From Caldiserica bacterium UBA4822 (GTDB lineage: Bacteria; Caldisericota; Caldisericia; Cryosericales; Cryosericaceae): a stretch of 64,000 nt of DNA. A model generated the notes under the pieces. It had not been told where the DNA came from. It worked only from the letters and a program-made list of their open reading frames with translations, and made no database searches. Shown here one piece after another: positions 36,454 through 45,093 of the stretch (positions are counted from its first letter, which is position 1; each line of letters starts with the position of its first letter). The stretch covers positions 420 to 64,419 of the forward strand of contig DHFO01000047.1 in NCBI GenBank assembly GCA_002402295.1, read 5' to 3'. Made by a program: the position numbers and the translations under genes.

Positions 36454-36744
36454 AGGTTTTCTGCCAAGGACGGGCCCCCAGCAGATGCCCTTCCCGCGGA
36501 GGACTGTGCCTGACGCTCTCACGGAGCAGTGCGGTGCTGACTTGTAAGGGGGTCCAGTATCTGTCAGCCTCGGGCGTCGTTTCCAAGTGCGACAGTGCCT
36601 CCTGTCTCAACTGCCACAGCGACAGTGCTGTCTGTCGCTGAGTCAAGGGATGAAGTGCTGTTTATGTTTTTCCTCCCGGGCGATCCCCGCCGGCAGTGTG
36701 TTCCCGTCTCACAGGCACAGGAAAAGGGTCTGGTAGCCAGGCGA
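36454..36744. other. Convergent intergenic region with one hairpin
   Basis: 291 bases between the nucleoside operon and the end of the alpha-glucan operon. A perfect 9-bp inverted repeat CAGCGACAG (36617-36625) / CTGTCGCTG (36632-36640) with a six-base loop is present but has no T tract, so it is at best a weak or Rho-assisted terminator for either strand. I see no convincing gene; a 75-codon minus-strand frame here lacks a ribosome-binding site. Confidence 0.5.
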
Positions 36745-39231
36745 CTAAGACTGCCAGGATCGTACCTGTGCCTCCATGTCCTTCAGACGGGACTGCTCCC
36801 GCTCGATCGTCGTATAGCTTGAGTAGATGTGCAGCACTGCCCGGTCTCTGTCTGGGGTCACCAGGGTGTAGCCATCGCTCTCGCGCAACTTGACACCCTC
36901 GATGAACTCACCCGAATCCCGTGCCGCTTCACTCAGGCGGCGCATAATCGTTCCTTTGAGCTCCCAAGGGCACGGAAGCTCCACATGGGCTGGGTCGCGT
37001 GAAGGGGTGTCCTGCTTGAGCGCGGCGAGGTCCTTCCCTGTCCGTGCGAGTGTTTCCAGCAGAAGCGCAATAGACAACATCCCGTCGTAGAACGGCAGAG
37101 AGCGCGAGAAAATGAACCCGCCCACCATGTCGGCCCCTGCGTCTGTGTTCGTCGTTTCCTGGACGATACTTCGCGGCAGTGTCGAACACCAGTGAATGTC
37201 GATGCCGAGCCCCCGCAGGTACTGCTCAAGCTCGATGGACGCCGTAACGGGAAGCGTAACTGAAGTCATCTCACTGGACACATGCCGGGCGCCGATCATG
37301 ATAGCTGTGGCACGAGTGTCGGAGATGATTTCCCCGGTAGAATCAACAAGAAAGATCTTCTCGCCGGATGCGTCCAGAATGACGCCGAGTGATGCCTCCA
37401 GTGACTTTACCATCGCGGACAACTTACGCCTAGCGTCCCGGAACTCCGACGCGGTGCGTACCGCTCTTCGTCCGTCCGCGTAGGCGTTGAGGGAAATTAT
37501 CTCCAGTCCAAGCTCGCCCGCAATTGCCGGGAAGAACTGAACGGTTGTACCATAGGAGTAGTCGATGACGAAACGAATTCCAGACGACTGAATCAGCGGT
37601 ATGTCAAGCGAATGCAGGTAAAAGTCCCTGTATGACTCGACGATGCGCGGAGGAATATCGATGGTACCTACTTCCTCCACATCGGCACGCGCGAATTCCT
37701 CACGGAAGAAGATGCGTTCTATCGATGCTTCCTGCGCTGTGCTCAAGTCGAACCCGGATCGGTCATAGAAGCGTATGGTTGTGAGCTTGCGGTCAAATGG
37801 CGAACGCATGACGTGCACACCACCACCGGCTGCCACTGACTTCACGGCGAAACGTGCAAGCGGCACCGGTGCCGCTTGCAGGTCCAGAACGCGCACCCCG
37901 GTGCTCATCAACCCACCGATGACAGAGCGCTTCAACATGCGCGACGACTGATGGTCATCGCGCGCTGCGAAGGCGATGGAACCTTTTCCCAGATAGGTGC
38001 CATAGGCGCATCCGAGTTTGGCGCACATTTCTGGTGTCACTTCAATGTTGTTTACACCCACGATGCCATAGGAGCCGAACAGCGCCCGCGACCAGGCCTT
38101 TCCCCAGACGACGTTGCTGGTCACAATCGATCCCGCTTCGACAATCTTGCCAGGCCAGATCTGGACCTGTGACTTCAGAGTCGACCCCTGGCCTACATTG
38201 CAGTCATCCGCCACGATGTTGTCGCCTTCGAGCAGAACGTCCCTGCCAATGTGGACGTTCTTGCCAACAATGGAGTTGAACACGCGTGCCCCGGGCTCTA
38301 TAGTGGCTCCCTCCCAGAGAATTGAATTCTCGACGACTGCACCGTTTTGTATCGAGACATGGTCTCCAACAAAGGAACTCTGAATGCGAGCTTCACCGAT
38401 TGAGACCCCCTTGCCGATGAGGACTGAGCCGTCGAAGCCCTTGAAACTTGCAATCTTGCTGTCGTCTCCAACCCAAATGTCACTTCCAATGCGTCCAATA
38501 CGTTCTCCCTGAGGCTCAAGGTCGACCTTGCCCTTCAGGACGTCCGAGTGCGCATGTTTGTACTCGCGGATATTACCGACGTCACACCAGTACCCAGGCG
38601 CAATGTATCCAAACAGCGGCCGATGATGTGTCAACAATGAGGGAAACACATTCTTGGAGAAGTCAACTTCCCGATCTTCAGGGATTTCCTGCCAGATGGA
38701 TGGTTCAAGCACATAGATCCCCGTGTTGACTGTATCTGAGAAGACCTCTCCCCAGGAGGGTTTCTCAAGGAAGCGCACGATGTGCCCGTCAGAATCCGTG
38801 ATGACAATGCCGTACTCCAGCGGATCATCGACGCGTGACAAGGTGATGGTCGCGTCCGCCTGGTGGTCATGGTGATACTGAATTGCGTGCGAGAGATCAA
38901 TGTCTGTAACGATGTCCGCAGCGATAACAAGAAAGGTATCCTGTAGGAACGCGCGGGCCAGCCCTACCGCTCCTGCAGTTCCAAGATCCTCCTCGCTGAC
39001 AACATACTCAATGTGTACGCCGAAGGCGCTACCGTCGCCGAAATAGGTGCGGATGGCATCTGGCTGGTGATAGAGAATGACTACCAGGTCGTCAAGTCCG
39101 TGCTTTTTCAGGAGCCGTACGACGTGCTGCATCATAGGGCGGTTGGCAAAGGGTACCATAGGCTTCGGAGCGTTGACGGTCAGTGGTCTCAGCCTCGTGC
39201 CGAACCCACCGGCAAGAATGACCGCTTTCAT
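36745..39231 (-). CDS. Sugar-phosphate nucleotidyltransferase with left-handed helix and degenerate phosphomannomutase-like domain
   Basis: 828-aa three-part protein. Residues 1-235 are a nucleotidyltransferase (GGFGTRLRPLT, PKPMVPFANRPMM). Residues about 250-380 are hexapeptide repeats (IGKGVSIGEA, VGKNVHIGRDV). Residues about 385-820 resemble a phosphomannomutase, but the usual TASHNP loop reads VMRSPFD and the metal loop DGDADR is replaced by DASGEKI, so mutase activity is unlikely. Annotations for this family are usually mannose-1-phosphate guanylyltransferase. Its four-base overlap with glgA and position in a glycogen operon suggest it may instead make the NDP-glucose used by GlgA. ATG 39231 follows GGAGGG. 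Confidence 0.85.
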   Translation of the reverse strand: MKAVILAGGFGTRLRPLTVNAPKPMVPFANRPMMQHVVRLLKKHGLDDLVVILYHQPDAIRTYFGDGSAFGVHIEYVVSEEDLGTAGAVGLARAFLQDTFLVIAADIVTDIDLSHAIQYHHDHQADATITLSRVDDPLEYGIVITDSDGHIVRFLEKPSWGEVFSDTVNTGIYVLEPSIWQEIPEDREVDFSKNVFPSLLTHHRPLFGYIAPGYWCDVGNIREYKHAHSDVLKGKVDLEPQGERIGRIGSDIWVGDDSKIASFKGFDGSVLIGKGVSIGEARIQSSFVGDHVSIQNGAVVENSILWEGATIEPGARVFNSIVGKNVHIGRDVLLEGDNIVADDCNVGQGSTLKSQVQIWPGKIVEAGSIVTSNVVWGKAWSRALFGSYGIVGVNNIEVTPEMCAKLGCAYGTYLGKGSIAFAARDDHQSSRMLKRSVIGGLMSTGVRVLDLQAAPVPLARFAVKSVAAGGGVHVMRSPFDRKLTTIRFYDRSGFDLSTAQEASIERIFFREEFARADVEEVGTIDIPPRIVESYRDFYLHSLDIPLIQSSGIRFVIDYSYGTTVQFFPAIAGELGLEIISLNAYADGRRAVRTASEFRDARRKLSAMVKSLEASLGVILDASGEKIFLVDSTGEIISDTRATAIMIGARHVSSEMTSVTLPVTASIELEQYLRGLGIDIHWCSTLPRSIVQETTNTDAGADMVGGFIFSRSLPFYDGMLSIALLLETLARTGKDLAALKQDTPSRDPAHVELPCPWELKGTIMRRLSEAARDSGEFIEGVKLRESDGYTLVTPDRDRAVLHIYSSYTTIEREQSRLKDMEAQVRSWQS

Positions 39232-40649
39232 TGGTCTCCCTCCGACATTGACTGGTAGAGAGCAAGATAGTCGCGTGCGCTTGCCTGCCATGAGTAGTCA
39301 CATGTAGCCCCGATGGCTTGGACTCGTCGATATGCATCAGGTGTGGCATACAGCTGTACCGCACGCTTTACAGCGTCCAGAAAGGAGGAAGGGGTGGCTT
39401 CGTCGAAGCTGATACCGTTGCCGACGCCTGTCTTCGGGTGAACGTCCTGAATCGTATCCTTGAGTCCGCCAGTTCTCCGCACGACCGGGACACTGCCGTA
39501 GCGCAAAGCAATCATCTGTGACAAGCCGCAAGGTTCAAAGCGCGACGGCATGAGAAAGAAGTCCGACCCGGCATACAGGCGGTGTGCCAGTCCTTCGTCA
39601 AATCGTCTGTTCAGAACAAACCGGTCCGGGTACTGGCTCGCCTTTTCCTGCAGTGCTGCCTCAATCCCGGGGTCGCCGGTTCCAAGCACAATAAGGTTCA
39701 ATGGCAGTGCCATCATCTCGTCCCACGCGCCAAGCATCAGGTCAATTCCCTTCTGGCTGACGAGGCGAGAAATAACTGCAAACAGCGGAAAGTCTGGGTG
39801 CGACGTGATGCCTGCTTCCTGGAGAACATGTTGTTTGTTCCGTTCCTTTCCCTCTAGTGAGGATGCGCTGTACAGGAACGGCAGGGCGGCATCTGTTGCC
39901 GGGTCCCAGTAGGAGTAGTCAATTCCGTTGAGAATGCCCGTGAGGTGCTCGCGACGGACCTCCAGTATGCCATTCAGACGAAAGCCCAGTTCCGGCGTAA
40001 GAATCTCATGCGCGTATGTGGGCGACACGGTGCTGATTTCATCCGACCAGACGATACCGCCCTTGAGATAGTTCAATTTGCCATAGAACTCAAGGCCATG
40101 GATGGTGAAAACGGACTCTGGCAACTGGATGTCCGCGAGGACAGATGCAGGAAAGATGCCCTGGTAGGCGATATTGTGGATAGTGAGAAGTGTCTTCTCG
40201 GTTCGCTCTGGCATGACCGTCCGAAGATAGACGGGGAGAAGAGCCGCTTGCCAGTCATGGACGTGAATCACGTCCGCCCCGCCCAGCGCCGCGATGGTCT
40301 CTAAAGCGGCACGGGCAAAGAAAGCGAATCTCAGCCAATTGTCAGGATAGTCCCCCTCCCGGGTCGAGTAGACGCTGTCGCGCCCGTACAGCTCTGGTTG
40401 GGAAACAAAGTACACGCAGTCGTGCCGGAGGACGGTGTATGGCAAGACCCGCCCGCCCATTGTCAGCGATCCAGACCTGACCTTTTCGAATCCAGATGTG
40501 GAAGGGACAATCTTGTCATAGAAGGGCACCACGAGCAACGAATCAACTCCCAGAGACCGCAGGGCCGCCGGAAGACTCCCCATAACATCACCAAGACCGC
40601 CTGTCTTGACGTATGGAACTGCTTCTGAGGCAACATGGAATACCCTCAT
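39228..40649 (-). CDS. glgA: Glycogen synthase (GT5)
   Basis: 473-aa bacterial-type glycogen/starch synthase. The N-terminal KTGGLGDVMGSLP motif binds the nucleotide sugar; HDWQAALLPVYLR, GSDFFLMPSRFEPCGLSQ and RRTGGLKDTI complete the GT-B signature. It elongates alpha-1,4-glucan from ADP- or UDP-glucose. A strong AAGGAGG precedes ATG 40649. No glgC-like gene is in the operon apart from the nucleotidyltransferase that overlaps its 3' end. Confidence 0.96.
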   Translation of the reverse strand: MRVFHVASEAVPYVKTGGLGDVMGSLPAALRSLGVDSLLVVPFYDKIVPSTSGFEKVRSGSLTMGGRVLPYTVLRHDCVYFVSQPELYGRDSVYSTREGDYPDNWLRFAFFARAALETIAALGGADVIHVHDWQAALLPVYLRTVMPERTEKTLLTIHNIAYQGIFPASVLADIQLPESVFTIHGLEFYGKLNYLKGGIVWSDEISTVSPTYAHEILTPELGFRLNGILEVRREHLTGILNGIDYSYWDPATDAALPFLYSASSLEGKERNKQHVLQEAGITSHPDFPLFAVISRLVSQKGIDLMLGAWDEMMALPLNLIVLGTGDPGIEAALQEKASQYPDRFVLNRRFDEGLAHRLYAGSDFFLMPSRFEPCGLSQMIALRYGSVPVVRRTGGLKDTIQDVHPKTGVGNGISFDEATPSSFLDAVKRAVQLYATPDAYRRVQAIGATCDYSWQASARDYLALYQSMSEGDQ

Positions 40650-40667
40650 CGCCGTGCTCCTCCTTTC

Positions 40668-41672
40668 CTAAAGTTTGATATCTCGAAGATACTGTGCAGT
40701 CTCCTCTGGAATCGTAGGGTTGATGTAGAATCCGGTGCCTCGCTCAAATCCACCAGTGTGTGCAATGCGAGGGAATATCTCAAAGTGCCAGTGATATGAA
40801 GGAACAGGATCTAGATTGACGGGCGCCGTATGCAGCACAAGATTGTACGGTGGGTCATCGAGTGCTTGAGACAAACGCTGGAGGGTCCGCTTGAGGACTC
40901 TCGACAACTCGCCTGCATCGGTCGAGCTCAGGCGCCCATAGTCGCTTTCGTGGCTTTTTGGCAGGATCCAGGTTTCGAATGGGAACCGCTGGGCAAACGG
41001 GACCACAGTCACAAAGTGGTCGGAATCTTCGATGATGCGTCTGCGGTCGGCCAGCTCCTGTGCAATCAGGTCGCAGAAGACGCACCTGTCTCGGTACCTG
41101 TAGTACTCAAGAGCGCCTGCAAGTTCTTCCTGAACATGGAAGGGGACGACTGGAAGCGCCATGATCTGGGAGTGGGGATGAGCAAGCATGGCGCCCGCTC
41201 GTGCACCCTTGTTCTTGAAGACCATTACGAACCTGAAGCGGCCGTCGCGCGCAAGGTCAAGAATGCGATCATGCCATGTCCACAAGACATCCCTGATGTG
41301 CGACTCGGGCATGACGGCCAGCTCCTCGGCATGGTTCGGCGTCTCGATGACTATTTCATGTGCCCCGATGCCGTTCATGATGTCGTACATGCCTTCAGCG
41401 CGCTTGTCTATCTGTCCCTCGACTTTGAGGGCCGGCGAACGGTTAGGAACAACACGTACCCACCACCCTGGCTCGTTCGCACGTGTGCCGAAATCGCGCA
41501 GTGCTGTGATTTCCGGCGGCGTGTAGCGCTCATTCCCTGGCTCGAACGGACAAGTCGACAAGTCGGCTGGCGGTTGCTGACGCTCTGCTGCCAGGTCAGC
41601 AGGACGCAAAGGACGGTCCGACGTGATGATAACCCATCGCCCAGTGATTGGGTCCTTTCTCAGTTCTGACAC
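40668..41672 (-). CDS. Galactose-1-phosphate uridylyltransferase-like protein, paralog 1
   Basis: 334-aa HIT-superfamily nucleotidylyltransferase of the GalT type. The active-site motif is HPHSQI (near residue 167), with RDRCVFCDLI and the C-terminal YHWHFEIFPR contributing metal and substrate residues. GTG 41672, after GGAGG, starts 13 bases inside the upstream branching enzyme gene. The HPHSQ form is typical of GalT from thermophilic anaerobes. Its place between a branching enzyme and glgA, with a second GalT in the same operon, suggests a distinct hexose-1-phosphate specificity. Confidence 0.88.
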   Translation of the reverse strand: MSELRKDPITGRWVIITSDRPLRPADLAAERQQPPADLSTCPFEPGNERYTPPEITALRDFGTRANEPGWWVRVVPNRSPALKVEGQIDKRAEGMYDIMNGIGAHEIVIETPNHAEELAVMPESHIRDVLWTWHDRILDLARDGRFRFVMVFKNKGARAGAMLAHPHSQIMALPVVPFHVQEELAGALEYYRYRDRCVFCDLIAQELADRRRIIEDSDHFVTVVPFAQRFPFETWILPKSHESDYGRLSSTDAGELSRVLKRTLQRLSQALDDPPYNLVLHTAPVNLDPVPSYHWHFEIFPRIAHTGGFERGTGFYINPTIPEETAQYLRDIKL

Positions 41673-43201
41673 GCAGGCCTCCTTAGATTCTGCAGGTGGA
41701 GGTGGGCAAAGACGGCGTCGGGCTGGTTGTCAGACTCGACAGCATTGTATGGCTGCCCTTCTGCAACAGCCAGCAACGCGCGGACTTTCCGGTGGTGTTC
41801 GAGAAAGCGGGACATGCCATACGAACGGGCCTGTCCGGTCGTAATCAGGAATGGCCAGTCAGAGCTTTCTTCAAGCAGAATCTCGCGGAGAATCATATCT
41901 CCCACTTCGCCCGAAAGGGACGGGAGCAGCCTGGTGAATCGCCGCTGATCTTCGTGTATCACGTCCCACATCCAGGAAGTCTCCGAGTTCATCCAAGTTT
42001 CGTGGCCGCCACCGGCGCCCCAGCTGGATTCACGCAAGCGGCCAGCCGGGAAGGCTCGCTCCTGCAATACTGTCTCCGGTGCGCACGCTGAAACGGAACC
42101 GCTTCCTGCCAGGTCGCGCAGTACCGCCGAGATCCATCCAGGTCCCTCGTACCACCAGTGTCCAAACAGCTCGGTGTCGTATGCTGCTACTACTATTCCA
42201 GGATCGCCGGTTGTCTCCTCGCGCCGGGCACAAAGATCTTGCACAAGTCCGGCAAAGTGGCGAGCGTGTTCCCTTGCCCTTTCCTGGCCCGCTTCTGGCT
42301 CATACCACTGTTTGTCGCTCATGTCTATATGCTTGTCGGTAATGCGCCAGTACTGCCATCCAGATCCTTCGGCTCTGCGGTGAAACTCGCGGTAGACTCC
42401 ATCTCCAGGATAGCCTCGATCCCGTGACCAGACCTGCTCGCTGGTCGCCGGATTCCGAAGAAACGCTGCAACGCCCGAACCAATGTCCCAGGGCGTCCAT
42501 GGAGCGTCTTCATTCGTGGGCAGAAGGGCGTAGCCGCTGGGAAGTTCTTGTGTAGTCGTGTCGAGTGCAGAAGCGTCAGCAAAGAAGTAGCGAAGCCCGC
42601 TTTCTTTGAGCAAGCGCTCAACTCCAGGGAGGTACCCGCATTCGGGCAGCCAGAATCCAGTCGGCTTCTGCCCCAACCAGTGTTCGTAGGTGGCAACTCC
42701 TGCACGGATCTGCAATCTCCTCGACTCATCGTTGCTGAAGAGCGGCAGGTATCCATGCGTGGCGCATGATGTCAGCACCGCGAGGCGACCAGTGGTCTGG
42801 AGCGCCGCAAATGCCGCGACGATGTCACCATCAATGGCATTGAACCCCTGGATTCGTCGGTCGAGCTCAGAGCGGTAGTAGGCATTGAGACTCCTTGCCT
42901 CGGATGACATATTCCCAATGCGGGATGTGTCCAGGAGGAGTTCGGCCTGTTTCATGCTGGCCCAGGCCCGGAAACTCGCCGCGTAGTCAGGCGACTTCAA
43001 TTGTTCCATCAGGATTGGCGTCAGGCCGACGGCTATCGAGCCCGCCACCCCGTCATGATCGAGTGTCTGGAGTTCTTCCAGGAGAGGCAGATAGGTGTCC
43101 AGAACGATCTCATGCAGCCACTCTTCTCCGAAAGGCCACCGGCCCTTGCCAAGCACGTATGGAAGGTGCGAATGCAGAACCAGGACAAACCGTCCACTCA
43201 T
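41660..43201 (-). CDS. GH57 1,4-alpha-glucan branching enzyme-like protein
   Basis: 513-aa GH57 protein of the branching-enzyme group. N-terminal LVLHSHLPYVLGKGRWPFGE is diagnostic; the nucleophile Glu lies in GFWLPECGYLPG (near residue 177) and the acid/base Asp in AAYDTELFGHWWYEGP (near 350). The C-terminal helical DUF1957 domain is present. It would create alpha-1,6 branches in the polymer made by GlgA. Start ATG 43201 after AAGGAG; it follows the next GH57 gene by one base. Confidence 0.92.
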   Translation of the reverse strand: MSGRFVLVLHSHLPYVLGKGRWPFGEEWLHEIVLDTYLPLLEELQTLDHDGVAGSIAVGLTPILMEQLKSPDYAASFRAWASMKQAELLLDTSRIGNMSSEARSLNAYYRSELDRRIQGFNAIDGDIVAAFAALQTTGRLAVLTSCATHGYLPLFSNDESRRLQIRAGVATYEHWLGQKPTGFWLPECGYLPGVERLLKESGLRYFFADASALDTTTQELPSGYALLPTNEDAPWTPWDIGSGVAAFLRNPATSEQVWSRDRGYPGDGVYREFHRRAEGSGWQYWRITDKHIDMSDKQWYEPEAGQERAREHARHFAGLVQDLCARREETTGDPGIVVAAYDTELFGHWWYEGPGWISAVLRDLAGSGSVSACAPETVLQERAFPAGRLRESSWGAGGGHETWMNSETSWMWDVIHEDQRRFTRLLPSLSGEVGDMILREILLEESSDWPFLITTGQARSYGMSRFLEHHRKVRALLAVAEGQPYNAVESDNQPDAVFAHLHLQNLRRPACQN

Positions 43202-43202
43202 G

Positions 43203-45092
43203 TCAGCTCCTTAGATCAATGGTCAAGTGCCGTGTTTGTTTCAAGTCCAGCCCGAGCATGACCTGCATGCCCTGATAGATTGTTTCGATACCACTCTCGG
43301 AATTGGATACGGTACGTATCTGAGACAAGTCGACTCGTACGGGGAAACTGGTCTGGAGTGAGATGCAGTGCTCTGGTGTGCCCAGGCTGAAGGAATCAGA
43401 CGTGAAGGAGCGTTCCCGGTCCTCCCACCATACGGCAAGGTTCAGTTCGCACACGTACCAATCGCCAGGAGCATCAATCTGGAGGTCTACCCGCATGCCG
43501 TCCTCGGTCAATGCAAACGTCTTTGAAATGACGCCCGGCTTGTCAAAGCGGGCCCCTGTCTGACTGATAGACGCCTCATAGTGCGTGGTATCAGGAGTAG
43601 TCACGGCTGCTGTTTCGGGTGTCAGGCAAAAATGGTCCAGAAAACTGAGGCGCGTATAGTCGTCAAACTGGAGGGCCTCCAGAGCATCGGTATCCTTGAC
43701 CCGAAGGGACTCGTGAATATTCGCTGCCTTGCCAAACTCACCCTGTGCTGCTGATGCGCTCTTCATCTTGTCATGATACGCCTCGTGATAGCGGGTCATG
43801 ACGTTGGTCCACGACCACTGCTGTGGGAGACTGTCCCACTGGGCAAGGCAGCCTCCCCTGCTGCGCAGGAAGACCGTCTGGTCGCTATCGGTAAGAACCG
43901 TTTCACTGCGTCCATCGCCATCGACGTCCTCGAACCAGATACCTTCACGCCTGTCCCGCAAGAGGCGCTCGGCTGTCAGCAGTTCGGCGTACACTGCATC
44001 GCGAAGGTGCGGGAGGTAAAGTCCTCCAAAGATACCGTGCCAGTATGCGCAGTTGCACTGACTGCGGAGATAGTGGGTGCGCGCTTCGCCCGTGGCGTTC
44101 CCTAGTTCCCTTCCCACGAACAACATTCGCTTCTGCATGCGGTTGGCCTCGTCATACCGAGCAAGATAGTTGCGGAAGGTACCACCGGTGACGAAGGGAC
44201 GCTCGTTCGGACCAACGCTTGCGCGAAGGTCCCTGTACATGTGCTGACGCGTGGCAGCAAGTGACCACTCTTCCATTTCCTCATATGAGCATGCGGGCAG
44301 ATAGATTCTGTCAGCGGGATGAAACAGCTGAACTGCTTCACCGGCGGTGATAGTTTCGATATCGTCTGCGTTGCTCAAGGCACCGAGGAACCGCCGAAGC
44401 CAGCCGTCAGTATACACATGATCGTATGTGCCAGGCCACAGGCCGAACTTTTCTCCGTCGTCTCCATAAACAAACAGCTCGGCGTCGTCGAGGGATGCCC
44501 GCACATAGTTCAGGGTTTCCTCAGGTTCACTCCACGGGATCATATACCGCAGTTCCTTCAGGATTGGGAGCAGGACCACCGGGTAATTCTCCTCTTCGGT
44601 CACGTAGGTATGAAACAGATCACTGCCACTGACCCCTGCCTTTTCAAACCCATTGTCATCCAGAAGAGTCCATCGCGCGCCTGCGAGCGCAAGTGACCGC
44701 GCCAGTTGAGGTTCCCATACTCTTTCGGTCATCCAGAGTCCCGTTGGACGAACTCCGAAAAGCCTTTCCAACTCCTTGCTCATCAGTTGTATCTGTTCAA
44801 CGCGGTCTCTCTCGGGGAGCAGCTGCAGAACCGGTTCATAGTAACCGCCGCCCACTAACTCAACCTGCCCGCGGTTGACGAGCGTTCGTACCGTATCGAG
44901 GTAGGCGTCGATGTGATGCTGCTCGATGAACTCGAGCAGAGGCCCTGATGTATGAAGGGATATTCGGACGCGTGGATAGTCCAGCAGGGTCTGGAGGAAC
45001 GGCAGGTACGACCTGTTGATGGCTTCGAGGAAGACGTGGTCGAAGTTTCCCACGGGTTGGTGGTTGTGAATGCACAGACACAGACGTTTCAT
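43203..45092 (-). CDS. GH57 4-alpha-glucanotransferase/alpha-amylase
   Basis: 629-aa GH57 enzyme. It opens with CLCIHNHQPVGNFDHV; the nucleophile Glu is in WMTERVWEPQLA (near residue 122) and the catalytic Asp in VYGDDGEKFGLWPGTYDHVY (near 215). The C-terminal 330 residues form the beta-rich DUF1925/DUF1926 regions seen in 4-alpha-glucanotransferases. No signal peptide, so it acts on internal glucan or maltodextrin. GGAGG precedes ATG 45092; the next upstream gene ends one base before. Confidence 0.92.
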   Translation of the reverse strand: MKRLCLCIHNHQPVGNFDHVFLEAINRSYLPFLQTLLDYPRVRISLHTSGPLLEFIEQHHIDAYLDTVRTLVNRGQVELVGGGYYEPVLQLLPERDRVEQIQLMSKELERLFGVRPTGLWMTERVWEPQLARSLALAGARWTLLDDNGFEKAGVSGSDLFHTYVTEEENYPVVLLPILKELRYMIPWSEPEETLNYVRASLDDAELFVYGDDGEKFGLWPGTYDHVYTDGWLRRFLGALSNADDIETITAGEAVQLFHPADRIYLPACSYEEMEEWSLAATRQHMYRDLRASVGPNERPFVTGGTFRNYLARYDEANRMQKRMLFVGRELGNATGEARTHYLRSQCNCAYWHGIFGGLYLPHLRDAVYAELLTAERLLRDRREGIWFEDVDGDGRSETVLTDSDQTVFLRSRGGCLAQWDSLPQQWSWTNVMTRYHEAYHDKMKSASAAQGEFGKAANIHESLRVKDTDALEALQFDDYTRLSFLDHFCLTPETAAVTTPDTTHYEASISQTGARFDKPGVISKTFALTEDGMRVDLQIDAPGDWYVCELNLAVWWEDRERSFTSDSFSLGTPEHCISLQTSFPVRVDLSQIRTVSNSESGIETIYQGMQVMLGLDLKQTRHLTIDLRS

Positions 45093-45093
45093 C

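Noticed and set aside
36419..36646. 75-codon minus-strand frame downstream of the phosphorylase
   Set aside because: TTG start without a ribosome-binding site, overlaps the phosphorylase 3' end and a hairpin; no recognisable family.
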